Origin: Bacteroidaceae bacterium
GTDB taxonomy: Bacteria > Bacteroidota > Bacteroidia > Bacteroidales > Bacteroidaceae
Direction of reading: 5' to 3'
DNA length: 39,442 nucleotides
Assembly (NCBI GenBank): GCA_017615245.1
Contig: JAGAAL010000057.1
Coordinates: 1-39,442, forward strand
Shown: piece after piece, positions 1 to 7,798 of the stretch
How positions within the stretch are numbered: the stretch's first letter is position 1
Layout of the letters: every line of letters starts with the position of its first letter
The notes under the pieces: model-generated
What the model was told of the DNA's origin: nothing
Seen by the model: the letters and a program-made list of their open reading frames with translations, nothing else
The model's database searches: none
Position numbers and translations under genes: made by a program

Positions 1-28
1 TCACTTTTCACTTTTCACTTTTCACTTT
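1..28. repeat. Heptamer tandem repeat (TCACTTT)x4
   Basis: Four perfect head-to-tail copies of TCACTTT begin at the first base, so the array may extend beyond the window. It lies just upstream of the trmB -7 box and overlaps the place where a -33 element would be expected. Repeat-copy change could alter promoter spacing, but that is inference. Confidence 0.8.
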
Positions 29-33
29 TTTTG

Positions 34-41
34 TAACTTTG
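34..41 (+). promoter_or_regulatory. Bacteroidetes -7 promoter box for trmB
   Basis: TAACTTTG matches the Bacteroidetes -7 consensus TAnnTTTG and lies 23 bases before the trmB ATG. No clean TTTG -33 box is seen at 19-21 bp upstream, where the heptamer repeat sits. Confidence 0.6.
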
Positions 42-64
42 CAGTAATTTTAATGGAATAGTAT

Positions 65-829
65 ATGGGAAAAGGAAAATTAGCGAAGTTTGCCGACATG
101 GCAGCCAATCCGCTCGTGGTGGAATGTCCATACTGGAAGCTGCAGAAAGAAGGATTCGACTTGAAAGGCAAATGGGGGAGTGATTTCTTTCATAACCAGA
201 ACCCCATTGTGCTCGAACTTGGCTGTGGACGTGGTGAATATACCGTCGGACTTGCTCGCGAATTCCCCGATTGCAATTTCATTGGTGTTGACATCAAAGG
301 CTCACGTATGTGGCACGGTGCTCAGCAAGCACAAACGGAAGGATTGACGAATGCCGCCTTCCTTCGGACGAATATCGAATTCATCCACGAGATGTTCGGC
401 CCCAATGAAGTTAGCGAATTGTGGCTCACCTTCAGCGACCCGCAGATGAAGAAGCCCACTAAACGTCTGACTTCCACTTACTTTATAACTCGCTACCGCC
501 GTTTCCTGATTGATGGCGGCATTATCCACCTGAAGACCGATTCGAACTTCATGGCCACATATACCCGCCTGATTGCTGAAGCAAATGGCCTCCCTATCGA
601 GGATTTCACAGAAGATCTCTATGCGGATCCCATGCGTGAGGGTTCCGCTCTTACGAAAATCAAAACATATTATGAATCAATGTGGCTCGATCGTGGTCTT
701 TCCATTAAGTATATCCGTTTCCGTCTACCTCACGAAGGTTCACTGGCAGAACCAGATGTCGAAATCCCCATCGATGAGTATCGTTCGTACGATCACGAAG
801 TAAAAACCACTGTCAAAACCCGCAAATAA
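65..829 (+). CDS. trmB: tRNA (guanine-N7-)-methyltransferase TrmB
   Basis: TrmB uses SAM to methylate N7 of G46 in the tRNA variable loop. The 254-residue protein has a class I Rossmann methyltransferase fold: [11 protein letters not shown] (about 51-61) is the SAM-binding glycine loop, followed by the acidic IGVDIKGSR strand and the family motif [16 protein letters not shown], where TrmB proteins usually have FPDPWxKxRHxKRR. The Bacteroidales form is known to diverge there. The ATG at 65 follows a -7 box at 34-41. The gene leads a plus-strand run with mrp 9 bases downstream. Identity is secure from the overall motif order. Confidence 0.93.
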   Translation: MGKGKLAKFADMAANPLVVECPYWKLQKEGFDLKGKWGSDFFHNQNPIVLELGCGRGEYTVGLAREFPDCNFIGVDIKGSRMWHGAQQAQTEGLTNAAFLRTNIEFIHEMFGPNEVSELWLTFSDPQMKKPTKRLTSTYFITRYRRFLIDGGIIHLKTDSNFMATYTRLIAEANGLPIEDFTEDLYADPMREGSALTKIKTYYESMWLDRGLSIKYIRFRLPHEGSLAEPDVEIPIDEYRSYDHEVKTTVKTRK

Positions 830-838
830 CCCAATATT

Positions 839-1903
839 ATGACACTATATCCTAAACTCATCACCGATGCGCTTGCAACCGTGCGCTATCCAGGCAACGG
901 CCGTAACCTCATCGAAGCCGAAATGATTGAAGACGACCTCCGCATCGACGGCATGAATGTTTCTTTTTCTATCATCTTCCCCAAAGACCCCGACCCTTTC
1001 AGCAAGTCCGTCGTTAAAGCTGCCGAAACCGCTATCCATACTTTCGTCAGTTCTGATGCTAACGTCACTGTCAATACAAAATTTATTGCATCCCAGCCCC
1101 AAGCTGCCGATGAGCCTCCAATCCTTCCTGACGTACGGAATATCATTGCAGTATCCTCAGGCAAGGGTGGGGTAGGTAAATCCACTATTGCTGCCAATCT
1201 CGCTATAGGTCTCGCAAAACTTGGCCACCGTGTCGGGCTTCTTGACACAGATATCTTCGGCCCATCTATGCCCAAGATGTTTCAAGTGGAAGATGCTCGA
1301 CCGTACGCTGTCAATATCGATGGCCGTGACCTCATCGAACCCGTTGAGCAATATGGTGTGAAACTTCTTTCTATCGGCTTCTTTGTCAATCCTAATCAAG
1401 CCACACTTTGGCGTGGCGGTATGGCTTGCAACGCACTAAAGCAACTTATCACTGAAGCAAATTGGGGAGAACTCGACTACCTTGTACTTGACACTCCGCC
1501 AGGTACCAGCGACATCCATCTCTCACTCATCCAATTGCTGAACATCACTGGCGCTGTAATTGTCAGTACCCCACAACAAGTTGCACTTGCCGATGCACGC
1601 AAAGGTATCAACATGTACCAGAATGAGAAAGTCGCTGTGCCTATCCTCGGCCTTGTAGAGAACATGGCTTGGTTTACTCCTGCCGAACTCCCTGAAAACC
1701 GCTACTACATTTTCGGCCGCGAAGGTTGTAAACAACTTGCTGACGAACTCAACGTGCCCCTTCTCGCACAGATTCCATTGGTTCAAAACATTTGTGAGAA
1801 CGCTGATGCTGGACTTCCTCCCGTTCTCCAACCATCCACACCTGAAGGTATCGCTTTCATGTCTCTTGCAGCAAAAGTGGTGACAGTTGTAGACAAATTG
1901 TAA
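839..1903 (+). CDS. mrp: Mrp/NBP35-family P-loop ATPase (Fe-S carrier type)
   Basis: Mrp/ApbC proteins bind and transfer Fe-S clusters using a deviant Walker A ATPase. This 354-residue protein has an N-terminal MIP18-like (DUF59) region (about 1-90) and then SSGKGGVGKST (about 106-116), LLDTDIFGPSMP and LDTPPGTSD, the three signature blocks. The usual C-terminal CxxC that binds the bridging cluster (in ENMSYFxCPxC-type sequence) is replaced here by ENMAWFTPAELPENRYYIFG; the only cysteines are isolated (MAC, EGC, NIC). I recall the same substitution in Bacteroides homologues, so it looks like a lineage trait rather than decay. It is 9 bases after trmB and probably co-transcribed with it. Confidence 0.9.
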   Translation: MTLYPKLITDALATVRYPGNGRNLIEAEMIEDDLRIDGMNVSFSIIFPKDPDPFSKSVVKAAETAIHTFVSSDANVTVNTKFIASQPQAADEPPILPDVRNIIAVSSGKGGVGKSTIAANLAIGLAKLGHRVGLLDTDIFGPSMPKMFQVEDARPYAVNIDGRDLIEPVEQYGVKLLSIGFFVNPNQATLWRGGMACNALKQLITEANWGELDYLVLDTPPGTSDIHLSLIQLLNITGAVIVSTPQQVALADARKGINMYQNEKVAVPILGLVENMAWFTPAELPENRYYIFGREGCKQLADELNVPLLAQIPLVQNICENADAGLPPVLQPSTPEGIAFMSLAAKVVTVVDKL

Positions 1904-1918
1904 GTATAAGACAAGGTT

Positions 1919-2605
1919 ATGGGGTATTCTAAAGCGGACAGAAGAGCAGTCATAGTGCTCGCCATCATTGCATGTTGCATCGTTGTCGGCATTGTACTTT
2001 TTGGCCAACGAGAGCAGTCGATGGTGCAAGCACCTCTGCTGCCACAAGAAATTTTTAAAGGTTTGAAGGTTTCTAAGAACTATAAGGAGTATAGAACCTA
2101 TAAACCTTATAAGTCTTATAAGTCCAATAAGAAAAATAATCCTTATCGTTCTTATCAATACTCAGAACATTCCAATTATTCCGATTATTCTGAATCTTCT
2201 CGACCTACAAAATTCTCCAACCTCACGATTGTTGACCTTAATTCGGCTGATACCACACTTCTTCAACGTATTCCCGGCATCGGCTCGAATATCGCCCGAT
2301 GGATTGTGGAGCGCCGCGATAAGTTAGGTGGTTTCTACACTGTGGAGCAACTCCTTGAAGTACGCTACGTAGAACCCACAATGCTCCAATGGTTTACTGT
2401 CGACACTACTCAAATTCGACATTTCCGAATCAGCGACCTGTCTTTCTCTGAGATGTCTCGTCACCCTTATATCGGCTACGAAAAAGCAAAAGCCATCAGC
2501 AACTACCAGCGTCTTTACGGGCCTATTACTGACTTGGAACAGCTTCGCGCGACTACCATCTTTACCGACGAGGAACTGGAAAAACTGCAGAATTACATTT
2601 TTTGA
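1919..2605 (+). CDS. Membrane-anchored helix-hairpin-helix (ComEA-like) protein
   Basis: The 228-residue protein has one N-terminal transmembrane helix (about 10-29), a spacer rich in Tyr, Lys and Ser (about 50-95), and two helix-hairpin-helix units: LNSADTTLLQRIPGIGSNIA (about 107-126) and a second around HPYIGYEKAKAISNY (about 182-196). Such folds bind DNA non-specifically, and in ComEA they capture incoming DNA. Here the topology suggests an envelope-facing DNA-binding domain, but competence function is not shown. The spacer is built from a low-complexity DNA repeat, described separately. The gene starts 15 bases after mrp. Confidence 0.8.
   Translation: MGYSKADRRAVIVLAIIACCIVVGIVLFGQREQSMVQAPLLPQEIFKGLKVSKNYKEYRTYKPYKSYKSNKKNNPYRSYQYSEHSNYSDYSESSRPTKFSNLTIVDLNSADTTLLQRIPGIGSNIARWIVERRDKLGGFYTVEQLLEVRYVEPTMLQWFTVDTTQIRHFRISDLSFSEMSRHPYIGYEKAKAISNYQRLYGPITDLEQLRATTIFTDEELEKLQNYIF
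2066..2192 (+). repeat. Low-complexity TATAAG-type repeat inside a coding region
   Basis: Irregular repeats of the kind ACCTATAAACCTTATAAGTC recur across this segment and are translated as YKEYRTYKPYKSYKS and similar. A related string (TTTCATAAGCCTCATAAGAC) occurs between rsmE and mazG near 5684, outside any gene. The coding copy may therefore be intergenic-type repeat DNA captured in frame. Confidence 0.6.
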
Positions 2606-2638
2606 CATAATTCCTACCTGTATTTGTATTCTTTTTTG

Positions 2639-2646
2639 TAACTTTG
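2639..2646 (+). promoter_or_regulatory. Bacteroidetes -7 promoter box for map
   Basis: TAACTTTG, a perfect TAnnTTTG box, lies 19 bases before the map ATG. A TTTG occurs at 2623-2626, but the 12-bp spacer is shorter than the usual 19-21 bp. Confidence 0.6.
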
Positions 2647-2665
2647 CATCCGTTTAAACGATTGT

Positions 2666-3529
2666 ATGAGTATATTCAATAAAAACCCAAGGAATTGGCA
2701 TCCGTTGAAGGGACAACCTTTAACGGAAATGGACAAACGCATTCTCTGGTTTCAGAACAAAGGAAAATTGTGTCCCAGCCGCGAACTCATCAAGACGCCC
2801 GAACAAATTGAAGGTATCCGTCGAGCAGGCAAACTCAATACAGCATTGCTCGATCATGTAACGGAGAAAATTCACGAGGGAATGACAACTGCAGAAATCG
2901 ACCGCATTGTCTATGATTTCACGACGGCGCATGGTGGCATCCCTGCTCCGCTCAATTACGAGGGATTTCCCAAGAGTGTGTGTGTGTCTAGGAACGACGT
3001 AGTGTGTCATGGAATTCCGAGCGAAGATGAAGTGTTGGAAGTAGGCGACATCGTGAACGTGGATGTGACAACCATCCTCGACGGTTACTTCGCTGATGCC
3101 AGCCGCATGTTCATCATCGGCAAGACGAGTGAGGAGCGTGAACGCCTTGTGCGAGTAGCGAAGGAATGTCTTGAAATCGGCGCAGAAGTTTGCAAGCCCT
3201 ATACCTTTGTTGGCGACATGGGTAATGCTATTGCAAAGCATGCTCATAAGAACGGTTTTACCATCGTCCGTGATTTGTGCGGACATGGTGTCGGTAACGC
3301 TTTCCATGAAGATCCCGATGTCGAACATTACGGCAAAAAGGGTAGTGGCATGTTGCTTGTGCCCGGCATGGTGTTTACGATTGAACCGATGGTCAATGCC
3401 GGTGATTGGGAGGTAGTGGTGGATGAGGATGACGGTTGGACCGTTTACACCGAGGACTACAGCGATTCAGCGCAGTGGGAGCATACATTCTTGATGACTG
3501 AAGACGGTTTGGAAATATTGACATATTAA
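2666..3529 (+). CDS. map: Methionine aminopeptidase, type I
   Basis: The enzyme removes N-terminal methionine from new proteins. The 287-residue sequence has a short N-terminal extension (about 1-38) and then the pita-bread peptidase core. Metal ligands are visible in order: Asp in NVDVTT, Asp in GYFADASRMF, His in CGHGVG, Glu in FTIEPMVNAG and Glu in QWEHTFLMTEDG. The extension lacks the zinc-finger cysteine pattern of eukaryotic MetAP1. The gene has its own -7 box at 2639-2646, and tsaD follows after 8 bases. Confidence 0.95.
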   Translation: MSIFNKNPRNWHPLKGQPLTEMDKRILWFQNKGKLCPSRELIKTPEQIEGIRRAGKLNTALLDHVTEKIHEGMTTAEIDRIVYDFTTAHGGIPAPLNYEGFPKSVCVSRNDVVCHGIPSEDEVLEVGDIVNVDVTTILDGYFADASRMFIIGKTSEERERLVRVAKECLEIGAEVCKPYTFVGDMGNAIAKHAHKNGFTIVRDLCGHGVGNAFHEDPDVEHYGKKGSGMLLVPGMVFTIEPMVNAGDWEVVVDEDDGWTVYTEDYSDSAQWEHTFLMTEDGLEILTY

Positions 3530-3537
3530 AATCGTAA

Positions 3538-4548
3538 ATGGTATATATTTTAGCTATAGAATCATCGTGCGACGATACGTCGGCGGCAGTGTTGCGTGAT
3601 GGACTGCTGTTGTCGAATGTTACGGCTAGTCAGGCTGTGCATGAACAATATGGGGGCGTAGTGCCCGAGTTGGCAAGCCGTGCACACGAGCAGAACATCG
3701 TTCCTGTAGTCGACGCAGCCTTAAAACGAGCAGGAGTGGAGAAGGAACAGCTCACTGCCATTGCTTTTACGCGTGGTCCTGGATTGATGGGTAGTCTGTT
3801 GGTGGGCGTAAATTTCGCAAAGGGGTTGGCACTTGCGCTTGGCATACCATTGGTTGAAGTGAACCACTTGCAAGGTCATGTCCTCGCACATTTCATTAAA
3901 GAGCAGGGTGACGAGACCGCTCCGCCGTTCCCGTTCTTGTGTCTACTGGTAAGCGGTGGCAATAGTCAGATTATTAAAGTAAAGGCTTACAACGATATGG
4001 AAATCATGGGGCAAACTATCGACGATGCAGCGGGTGAAGCCATCGACAAATGCTCGAAGGTGATGGGCCTTGGTTATCCAGGTGGACCGATTATCGACTG
4101 CTTGGCACGTCAAGGAAATCCCGATGCTTATCAGTTTGCCAAGCCCAACATCCCTGGCTATGACTATAGTTTCTCGGGACTGAAGACCTCATTCCTCTAC
4201 TCTCTTCGTGATTGGTTGAAGGATGATCCTGATTTCATTGAGCACCACAAAGAAGATCTTGCTGCATCGTTGGAGCGAACCGTTGTCGATATATTGATGA
4301 AAAAACTGCGAATGGCGGTGAAGGACACAGGCATCACTCATGTGGCTGTGGCAGGTGGCGTAAGTGCGAACAACGGTTTGCGAAATGCTTTCCGCGACCA
4401 TGCACAACGATACGGATGGACTATTTATATTCCGAAATTCAGTTATACGACCGACAATGCTGCGATGATTGGCATCGCCGGTTACTTTAAATATCAAGAC
4501 CATGAATTCTGTGACATCAATGCACCAGCGTTTGCTCGCATCGGGTAA
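3538..4548 (+). CDS. tsaD: tRNA N6-adenosine threonylcarbamoyltransferase TsaD
   Basis: TsaD transfers the threonylcarbamoyl group to A37 of ANN-decoding tRNAs, with TsaB and TsaE as partners. The 336-residue protein starts with the ASKHA nucleotide-binding ILAIESSCDDTSAAV, has the HEQYGGVVPELASRAHEQNI block, the metal-binding VNHLQGHVLAH (HxxxxH), LLVSGGNSQI, and VAGGVSANNGLR near the C-terminus. It overlaps the next gene, pncC, by about 47 bases in another frame. Confidence 0.95.
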   Translation: MVYILAIESSCDDTSAAVLRDGLLLSNVTASQAVHEQYGGVVPELASRAHEQNIVPVVDAALKRAGVEKEQLTAIAFTRGPGLMGSLLVGVNFAKGLALALGIPLVEVNHLQGHVLAHFIKEQGDETAPPFPFLCLLVSGGNSQIIKVKAYNDMEIMGQTIDDAAGEAIDKCSKVMGLGYPGGPIIDCLARQGNPDAYQFAKPNIPGYDYSFSGLKTSFLYSLRDWLKDDPDFIEHHKEDLAASLERTVVDILMKKLRMAVKDTGITHVAVAGGVSANNGLRNAFRDHAQRYGWTIYIPKFSYTTDNAAMIGIAGYFKYQDHEFCDINAPAFARIG

Positions 4549-4981
4549 ATCGCTGTGTACGGCTGAGAGCTGTACGGGCGGACGTATCGCCGCACTTATC
4601 ACCAGTATGCCAGGCAGTTCGGAATATTTCCGCGGCGGCATCGTTTCATATCAGACCGAGATAAAGGAAACTGTGCTGCAAGTGGATGCTGATATTATAG
4701 ATAAATATGGAGTGGTGAGTCGCGAGACAGCCGATGCCATGCGGATTTCTGCCTGCAAAGTATGCGCTGCCGATTATGCCATCGCTATTACAGGCTACGC
4801 AGGTCCGACGGGCGGAACGGAAGCCGATCCTGTCGGGACGGTTTATATTTCTGTGGGCACGGCATCGCAAGGTGTGACCAAGCGCGTGGTGAGTCAGTTT
4901 TCTGAACGTACTGAGATTCAGGACGACGTGGCTCAGCAAGCTATTGATTTGTTCAATAAGTTTTTAGACGTGGAACTATGA
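4502..4981 (+). CDS. pncC: Nicotinamide-nucleotide amidase, CinA C-terminal type
   Basis: PncC hydrolyses NMN to NaMN in pyridine nucleotide salvage. The protein is the stand-alone CinA C-terminal domain. AESCTGGRIAALIT carries the catalytic Ser, GGIVSYQTEIKETVLQV the conserved Tyr-Lys region, and ITGYAGPTGGTEADPVGTVYI the second signature. The ATG at 4502 gives 159 residues, in line with the family; an in-frame ATG at 4469 would lengthen it inside tsaD, and one at 4520 would clip the first helix. It overlaps tsaD by 47 bases and rsmE by 4 (ATGA), which suggests translational coupling. Confidence 0.88.
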   Translation: MNSVTSMHQRLLASGKSLCTAESCTGGRIAALITSMPGSSEYFRGGIVSYQTEIKETVLQVDADIIDKYGVVSRETADAMRISACKVCAADYAIAITGYAGPTGGTEADPVGTVYISVGTASQGVTKRVVSQFSERTEIQDDVAQQAIDLFNKFLDVEL

Positions 4982-5682
4982 AGGAAGTCCGGTTCTTCTA
5001 TACGCCTGAGCCGCAGACGGGATTGTTGCCTGAAGAGGAAGCTGCTCATGCTGTTCGCGTGCTTCGTATGATAGAAGGCGACGAATTGTTCCTGATGGAC
5101 GGTCGAGGAACTTTCTATCGTGCGGAGATTACGGAGGCGTCGAAGCATCGATGCGGCTATCGCATTGTGGAAACGATGCCGCAGCTGCGTCAGTGGAAGG
5201 CGCACCTGCACTTGGCGATGGGGGCGACGAAGAACATGGACCGTACGGAATGGTTTGCAGAAAAAGCAACGGAGATAGGATTCGACGAGCTTACTTTCCT
5301 CGACTGCCGATTCTCGGAGCGCAGGATAGTGAAGAACGAGCGTATAGAGAAGATTATGGTTGCAGCGATGAAGCAGAGCCGCAAGGCCGAGCTACCTCAT
5401 CTTAACGCCATGATGCCGTTTAGCGAATTTATCAAGCGTCCGTTCTCTGGTCAGAAATTCATCTGTCATTGCTACGAAGACAACCTTCCTCTGCTCAAAG
5501 ACCAATTGGTGAGTGGGGAGGATGCTGTGGTAATGATTGGTCCGGAAGGAGATTTCAGCATTGATGAGGTACAAGAGGCTGAAGCTGCGGGATTTCGGTC
5601 GGTGAGTTTAGGCAAGAGCCGATTGCGGACGGAAACGGCTGCACTTGTGGCGGTGCATTTGATGCAGTTGATGAACCAATAA
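4978..5682 (+). CDS. rsmE: 16S rRNA (uracil(1498)-N3)-methyltransferase RsmE
   Basis: RsmE methylates U1498 of 16S rRNA. The 234-residue protein has the N-terminal PUA-like domain (EEEAAHAVRVLRMIEGDEL, where HxxxVLR is the family mark) and a C-terminal SPOUT knot with IGPEGDFSIDEV and SLGKSRLRTETAA. KATEIGFDELTFLDCRFSER is also typical. The start overlaps the pncC stop as ATGA. Confidence 0.93.
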   Translation: MKEVRFFYTPEPQTGLLPEEEAAHAVRVLRMIEGDELFLMDGRGTFYRAEITEASKHRCGYRIVETMPQLRQWKAHLHLAMGATKNMDRTEWFAEKATEIGFDELTFLDCRFSERRIVKNERIEKIMVAAMKQSRKAELPHLNAMMPFSEFIKRPFSGQKFICHCYEDNLPLLKDQLVSGEDAVVMIGPEGDFSIDEVQEAEAAGFRSVSLGKSRLRTETAALVAVHLMQLMNQ

Positions 5683-5719
5683 GTTTCATAAGCCTCATAA
5701 GACAAATAAATAAAACAAT

Positions 5720-6499
5720 ATGCATACAAGAGAAGAACAATTACAAGCTTTCGGACGGTTGCTCGATGTGATGGACACTTTGCGTGAGAAATGTCCGTGG
5801 GACAGGAAGCAAACGAACCAGAGTTTGCGACCTAACACAATAGAGGAGACATACGAGCTGTGCGAAGCACTGCTGAACGAGGATAATGTGAACATCTGCA
5901 AAGAATTGGGCGACGTGCTGCTGCACATCGTGTTTTATGCTAAGATTGGCAGCGAGAAGGGTGAGTTCGACATTGCCGACGTCTGCAACAAACTCTGCGA
6001 TAAACTCATCTTCCGCCATCCGCATGTTTATGGTGAAGTGAAGGTAGATGGTACGGAACAGGTGTTGCAGAATTGGGAGCAACTGAAGACGAAGGAGAAG
6101 GACGGCAATAAGACCGTGCTGAGCGGAGTGCCGACGGCACTACCATCGGTTATTAAGGCCGAACGCATTCAAGAGAAGGCGAGCAACGTGGGGTTCGATT
6201 GGCACAATCGCGAGGACGTGTGGCCGAAGGTGAAGGAGGAAATTGCGGAGTTCGAAACCGAAGTAGCGAGCATGGATCGCGATAAGGCTACGCGTGAGTT
6301 TGGCGACATCATGTTTGCGCTCATCAATGCCGCCCGACTTTATCACATTACGCCCGACACGGCGCTCGAGTTGACGAACCAGAAATTCATCAGCCGTTTC
6401 AACTACGTGGAGCAGCGGGCGAAAGAACAGGGACGCGCTCTTAAAGACATGACGCTCGAAGAGATGGATGCGCTGTGGGAGGAAGCGAAACGCCAATAA
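5720..6499 (+). CDS. mazG: Nucleoside triphosphate pyrophosphohydrolase MazG
   Basis: MazG hydrolyses NTPs and dNTPs to the monophosphates, in house-cleaning and in the stringent response. The 259-residue protein has two tandem MazG folds: LREKCPWDRKQTNQSLRPNTIEETYEL (about 17-43) with the ELGDVLLHIVF metal-binding EExxD-type motif, and a second half with WPKVKEEIAEFE and EFGDIMFALINAARL (about 174-213). It begins 37 bases after rsmE across a short TATAAG-like repeat and ends just before a terminator shared with convergent metX. Confidence 0.93.
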   Translation: MHTREEQLQAFGRLLDVMDTLREKCPWDRKQTNQSLRPNTIEETYELCEALLNEDNVNICKELGDVLLHIVFYAKIGSEKGEFDIADVCNKLCDKLIFRHPHVYGEVKVDGTEQVLQNWEQLKTKEKDGNKTVLSGVPTALPSVIKAERIQEKASNVGFDWHNREDVWPKVKEEIAEFETEVASMDRDKATREFGDIMFALINAARLYHITPDTALELTNQKFISRFNYVEQRAKEQGRALKDMTLEEMDALWEEAKRQ

Positions 6500-6544
6500 C
6501 CCTCATGACATGATAACGGAATAAAGTGATTAAAAGATAGGAAG

Positions 6545-6579
6545 GACCTTATGGCAGGTATGGTGCCATAAGGTCTTTT
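6545..6579. terminator. Bidirectional terminator between mazG and metX
   Basis: A perfect 12-bp stem (GACCTTATGGCA with TGCCATAAGGTC, 7-base loop) is followed by TTTT on the plus strand. The metX stop codon (6549-6551) lies in the left arm, so the last metX codons are part of the hairpin. Confidence 0.85.
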
Positions 6580-7562
6580 AATTGTTTCCATTCCAGCAGG
6601 AAACCGTCGTGGCCATAGAGCGATGTGATTTCGTGATATTCGGCGTCAGGGATGAACTGCGCCCATAGCTCCATTTCTTTGGGCGGAAAGAGCAGGTCGG
6701 TGTTGATGCTGACGACCATCGAGTGGGCTTTGATGCTGCCAAGTGCTTTCTCCACACCGCCACGGAATCGGCCTACGTTGTGGCTTTCGGCTGATTTTGC
6801 CACGCTATAATAAGAATAGGCATCGAAGCGTTTTACGAGTTTCTCGCCCTGATATTGTTCGTACGATTCGACGCGTTCGGGGAAGATACTGTCTTCGTTG
6901 CGCTCCGACTGCGTGAGTACGAAACTGTCGTAGGTGCGGTAGGTGATCAGTCCCTGCGCACGGGCGCATTTCAGTCCTGTTCGTCCGCCTTTGAGCGAGC
7001 GTTCTGCAAGGAATGTCGGGTCAGCTTCGAGGGCCATACGTTGTGCCGCGAGCGTGGCACCGCACCATGCGTTCATTCGGGCGCAGGTGGCAATGAATAT
7101 GGCGTTACGGATTACTTTCGGTTCCATGATGCTCCATTCCAAAGCCTGGAATCCGCCTATGCTGGCACCTACAAGCAGGTCGATGGTTGTGACGCCGAGA
7201 TGTCGGCGTACGAGAATGGAGGCGTTGATGATGTCGCGCACCGTCACGGGCGGAAACGACAGCATGTAGGGTTTGCGGGTACGGGGATTGATGGACGAAG
7301 GTCCGCTCGATCCGTAGCACGAGCCAAGCATGTTGACGCAACATACGAAATATTTGTCGGTATTGATGGCACACCCTGGACCTACGAGGTCGGGCCACCA
7401 TTCCTCTGCATCGGAATTGGCTGTCAGCGCGTGACAAATCCACACCACTTTCTTGTCGGTTGTGTATTCGCCCGACACGTGGTAGCAGATGTCGATTTCA
7501 GGCAGTTCGCCGCCAGCCTCGAATTTGAAGGGTGTTGTGACATGTAAATTCTTCTGTATCAT
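6549..7562 (-). CDS. metX: Homoserine O-acetyltransferase (MetX-type alpha/beta hydrolase)
   Basis: MetX acylates homoserine, the first committed step of methionine synthesis. The catalytic triad is visible: Ser134 in LLVGASIGGFQALEW, Asp in SINTDLLFPP and His in YGHDGFLLEW. The oxyanion/entry motif ICHALTANSDAEEWW and NMLGSCYGSSGPSSINPRT fit the family. I choose the ATG at 7562 (337 residues): an upstream in-frame ATG at 7619 would lie before the -7 box at 7586-7593. Acetyl versus succinyl donor cannot be settled by eye. The gene converges on mazG and ends inside the shared terminator. Confidence 0.9.
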   Translation of the reverse strand: MIQKNLHVTTPFKFEAGGELPEIDICYHVSGEYTTDKKVVWICHALTANSDAEEWWPDLVGPGCAINTDKYFVCCVNMLGSCYGSSGPSSINPRTRKPYMLSFPPVTVRDIINASILVRRHLGVTTIDLLVGASIGGFQALEWSIMEPKVIRNAIFIATCARMNAWCGATLAAQRMALEADPTFLAERSLKGGRTGLKCARAQGLITYRTYDSFVLTQSERNEDSIFPERVESYEQYQGEKLVKRFDAYSYYSVAKSAESHNVGRFRGGVEKALGSIKAHSMVVSINTDLLFPPKEMELWAQFIPDAEYHEITSLYGHDGFLLEWKQLKDLMAPYLP

Positions 7563-7585
7563 GCTTCGTTTTCTAATTTCGGCTG

Positions 7586-7593
7586 CAAAGTTA
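7586..7593 (-). promoter_or_regulatory. -7 promoter box for metX
   Basis: On the minus strand the sequence is TAACTTTG, a perfect TAnnTTTG box, 23 bases before the chosen ATG. It decides the metX start, since the longer reading frame would begin upstream of it. No TTTG -33 box is evident. Confidence 0.6.
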
Positions 7594-7639
7594 GTCATTT
7601 TTTTTGAATTGGCCATCATTTCCGAGCGGAAATGAGTTC

Positions 7640-7798
7640 AGCGAAGAGCAGGAAGAAATTACCGAGCCGCAATGAGCTCATGCAGCTGCAAGAAGAAATT
7701 GCGTGGTCAGCAACGTGCCTATGCAGCTGCAGGAAGAAATTGTGCAGTCAACAATGGCGCTATGCAGCTGCAAGAAGAAATTGTGCGCAGACAATGAC
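7640..7798. repeat. Imperfect 41-bp tandem repeat, about four copies
   Basis: The unit begins ATGCAGCTGCAAGAAGAAAT at 7680, 7721 and 7762, an exact 41-bp period. A more diverged copy precedes them, aligned by GGAAGAAATT at 7651. Each of the three good copies holds the palindrome GCAGCTGC. Because 41 is not a multiple of three the array is unlikely to be coding. It fills the gap between the radical SAM gene end and the metX promoter. Confidence 0.8.

Noticed and set aside
1523-2158. Minus-strand frame rich in Ile/Leu/Arg repeats
   Set aside because: It is the complement of mrp and of the TATAAG repeat; the hydrophobic repeat is a by-product of that DNA.
4469-4501. Earlier ATG for pncC at 4469
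   Set aside because: It would add residues not typical of the CinA C-terminal domain and deepen the overlap with tsaD.
6855-7547. Long plus-strand open frame (230 codons) opposite metX
   Set aside because: It is the complement of the clearly identified metX, has no recognisable motif and no promoter.
7640-7798. CRISPR array
   Set aside because: The 41-bp units are contiguous tandem repeats without unique spacers, and no cas genes are present.
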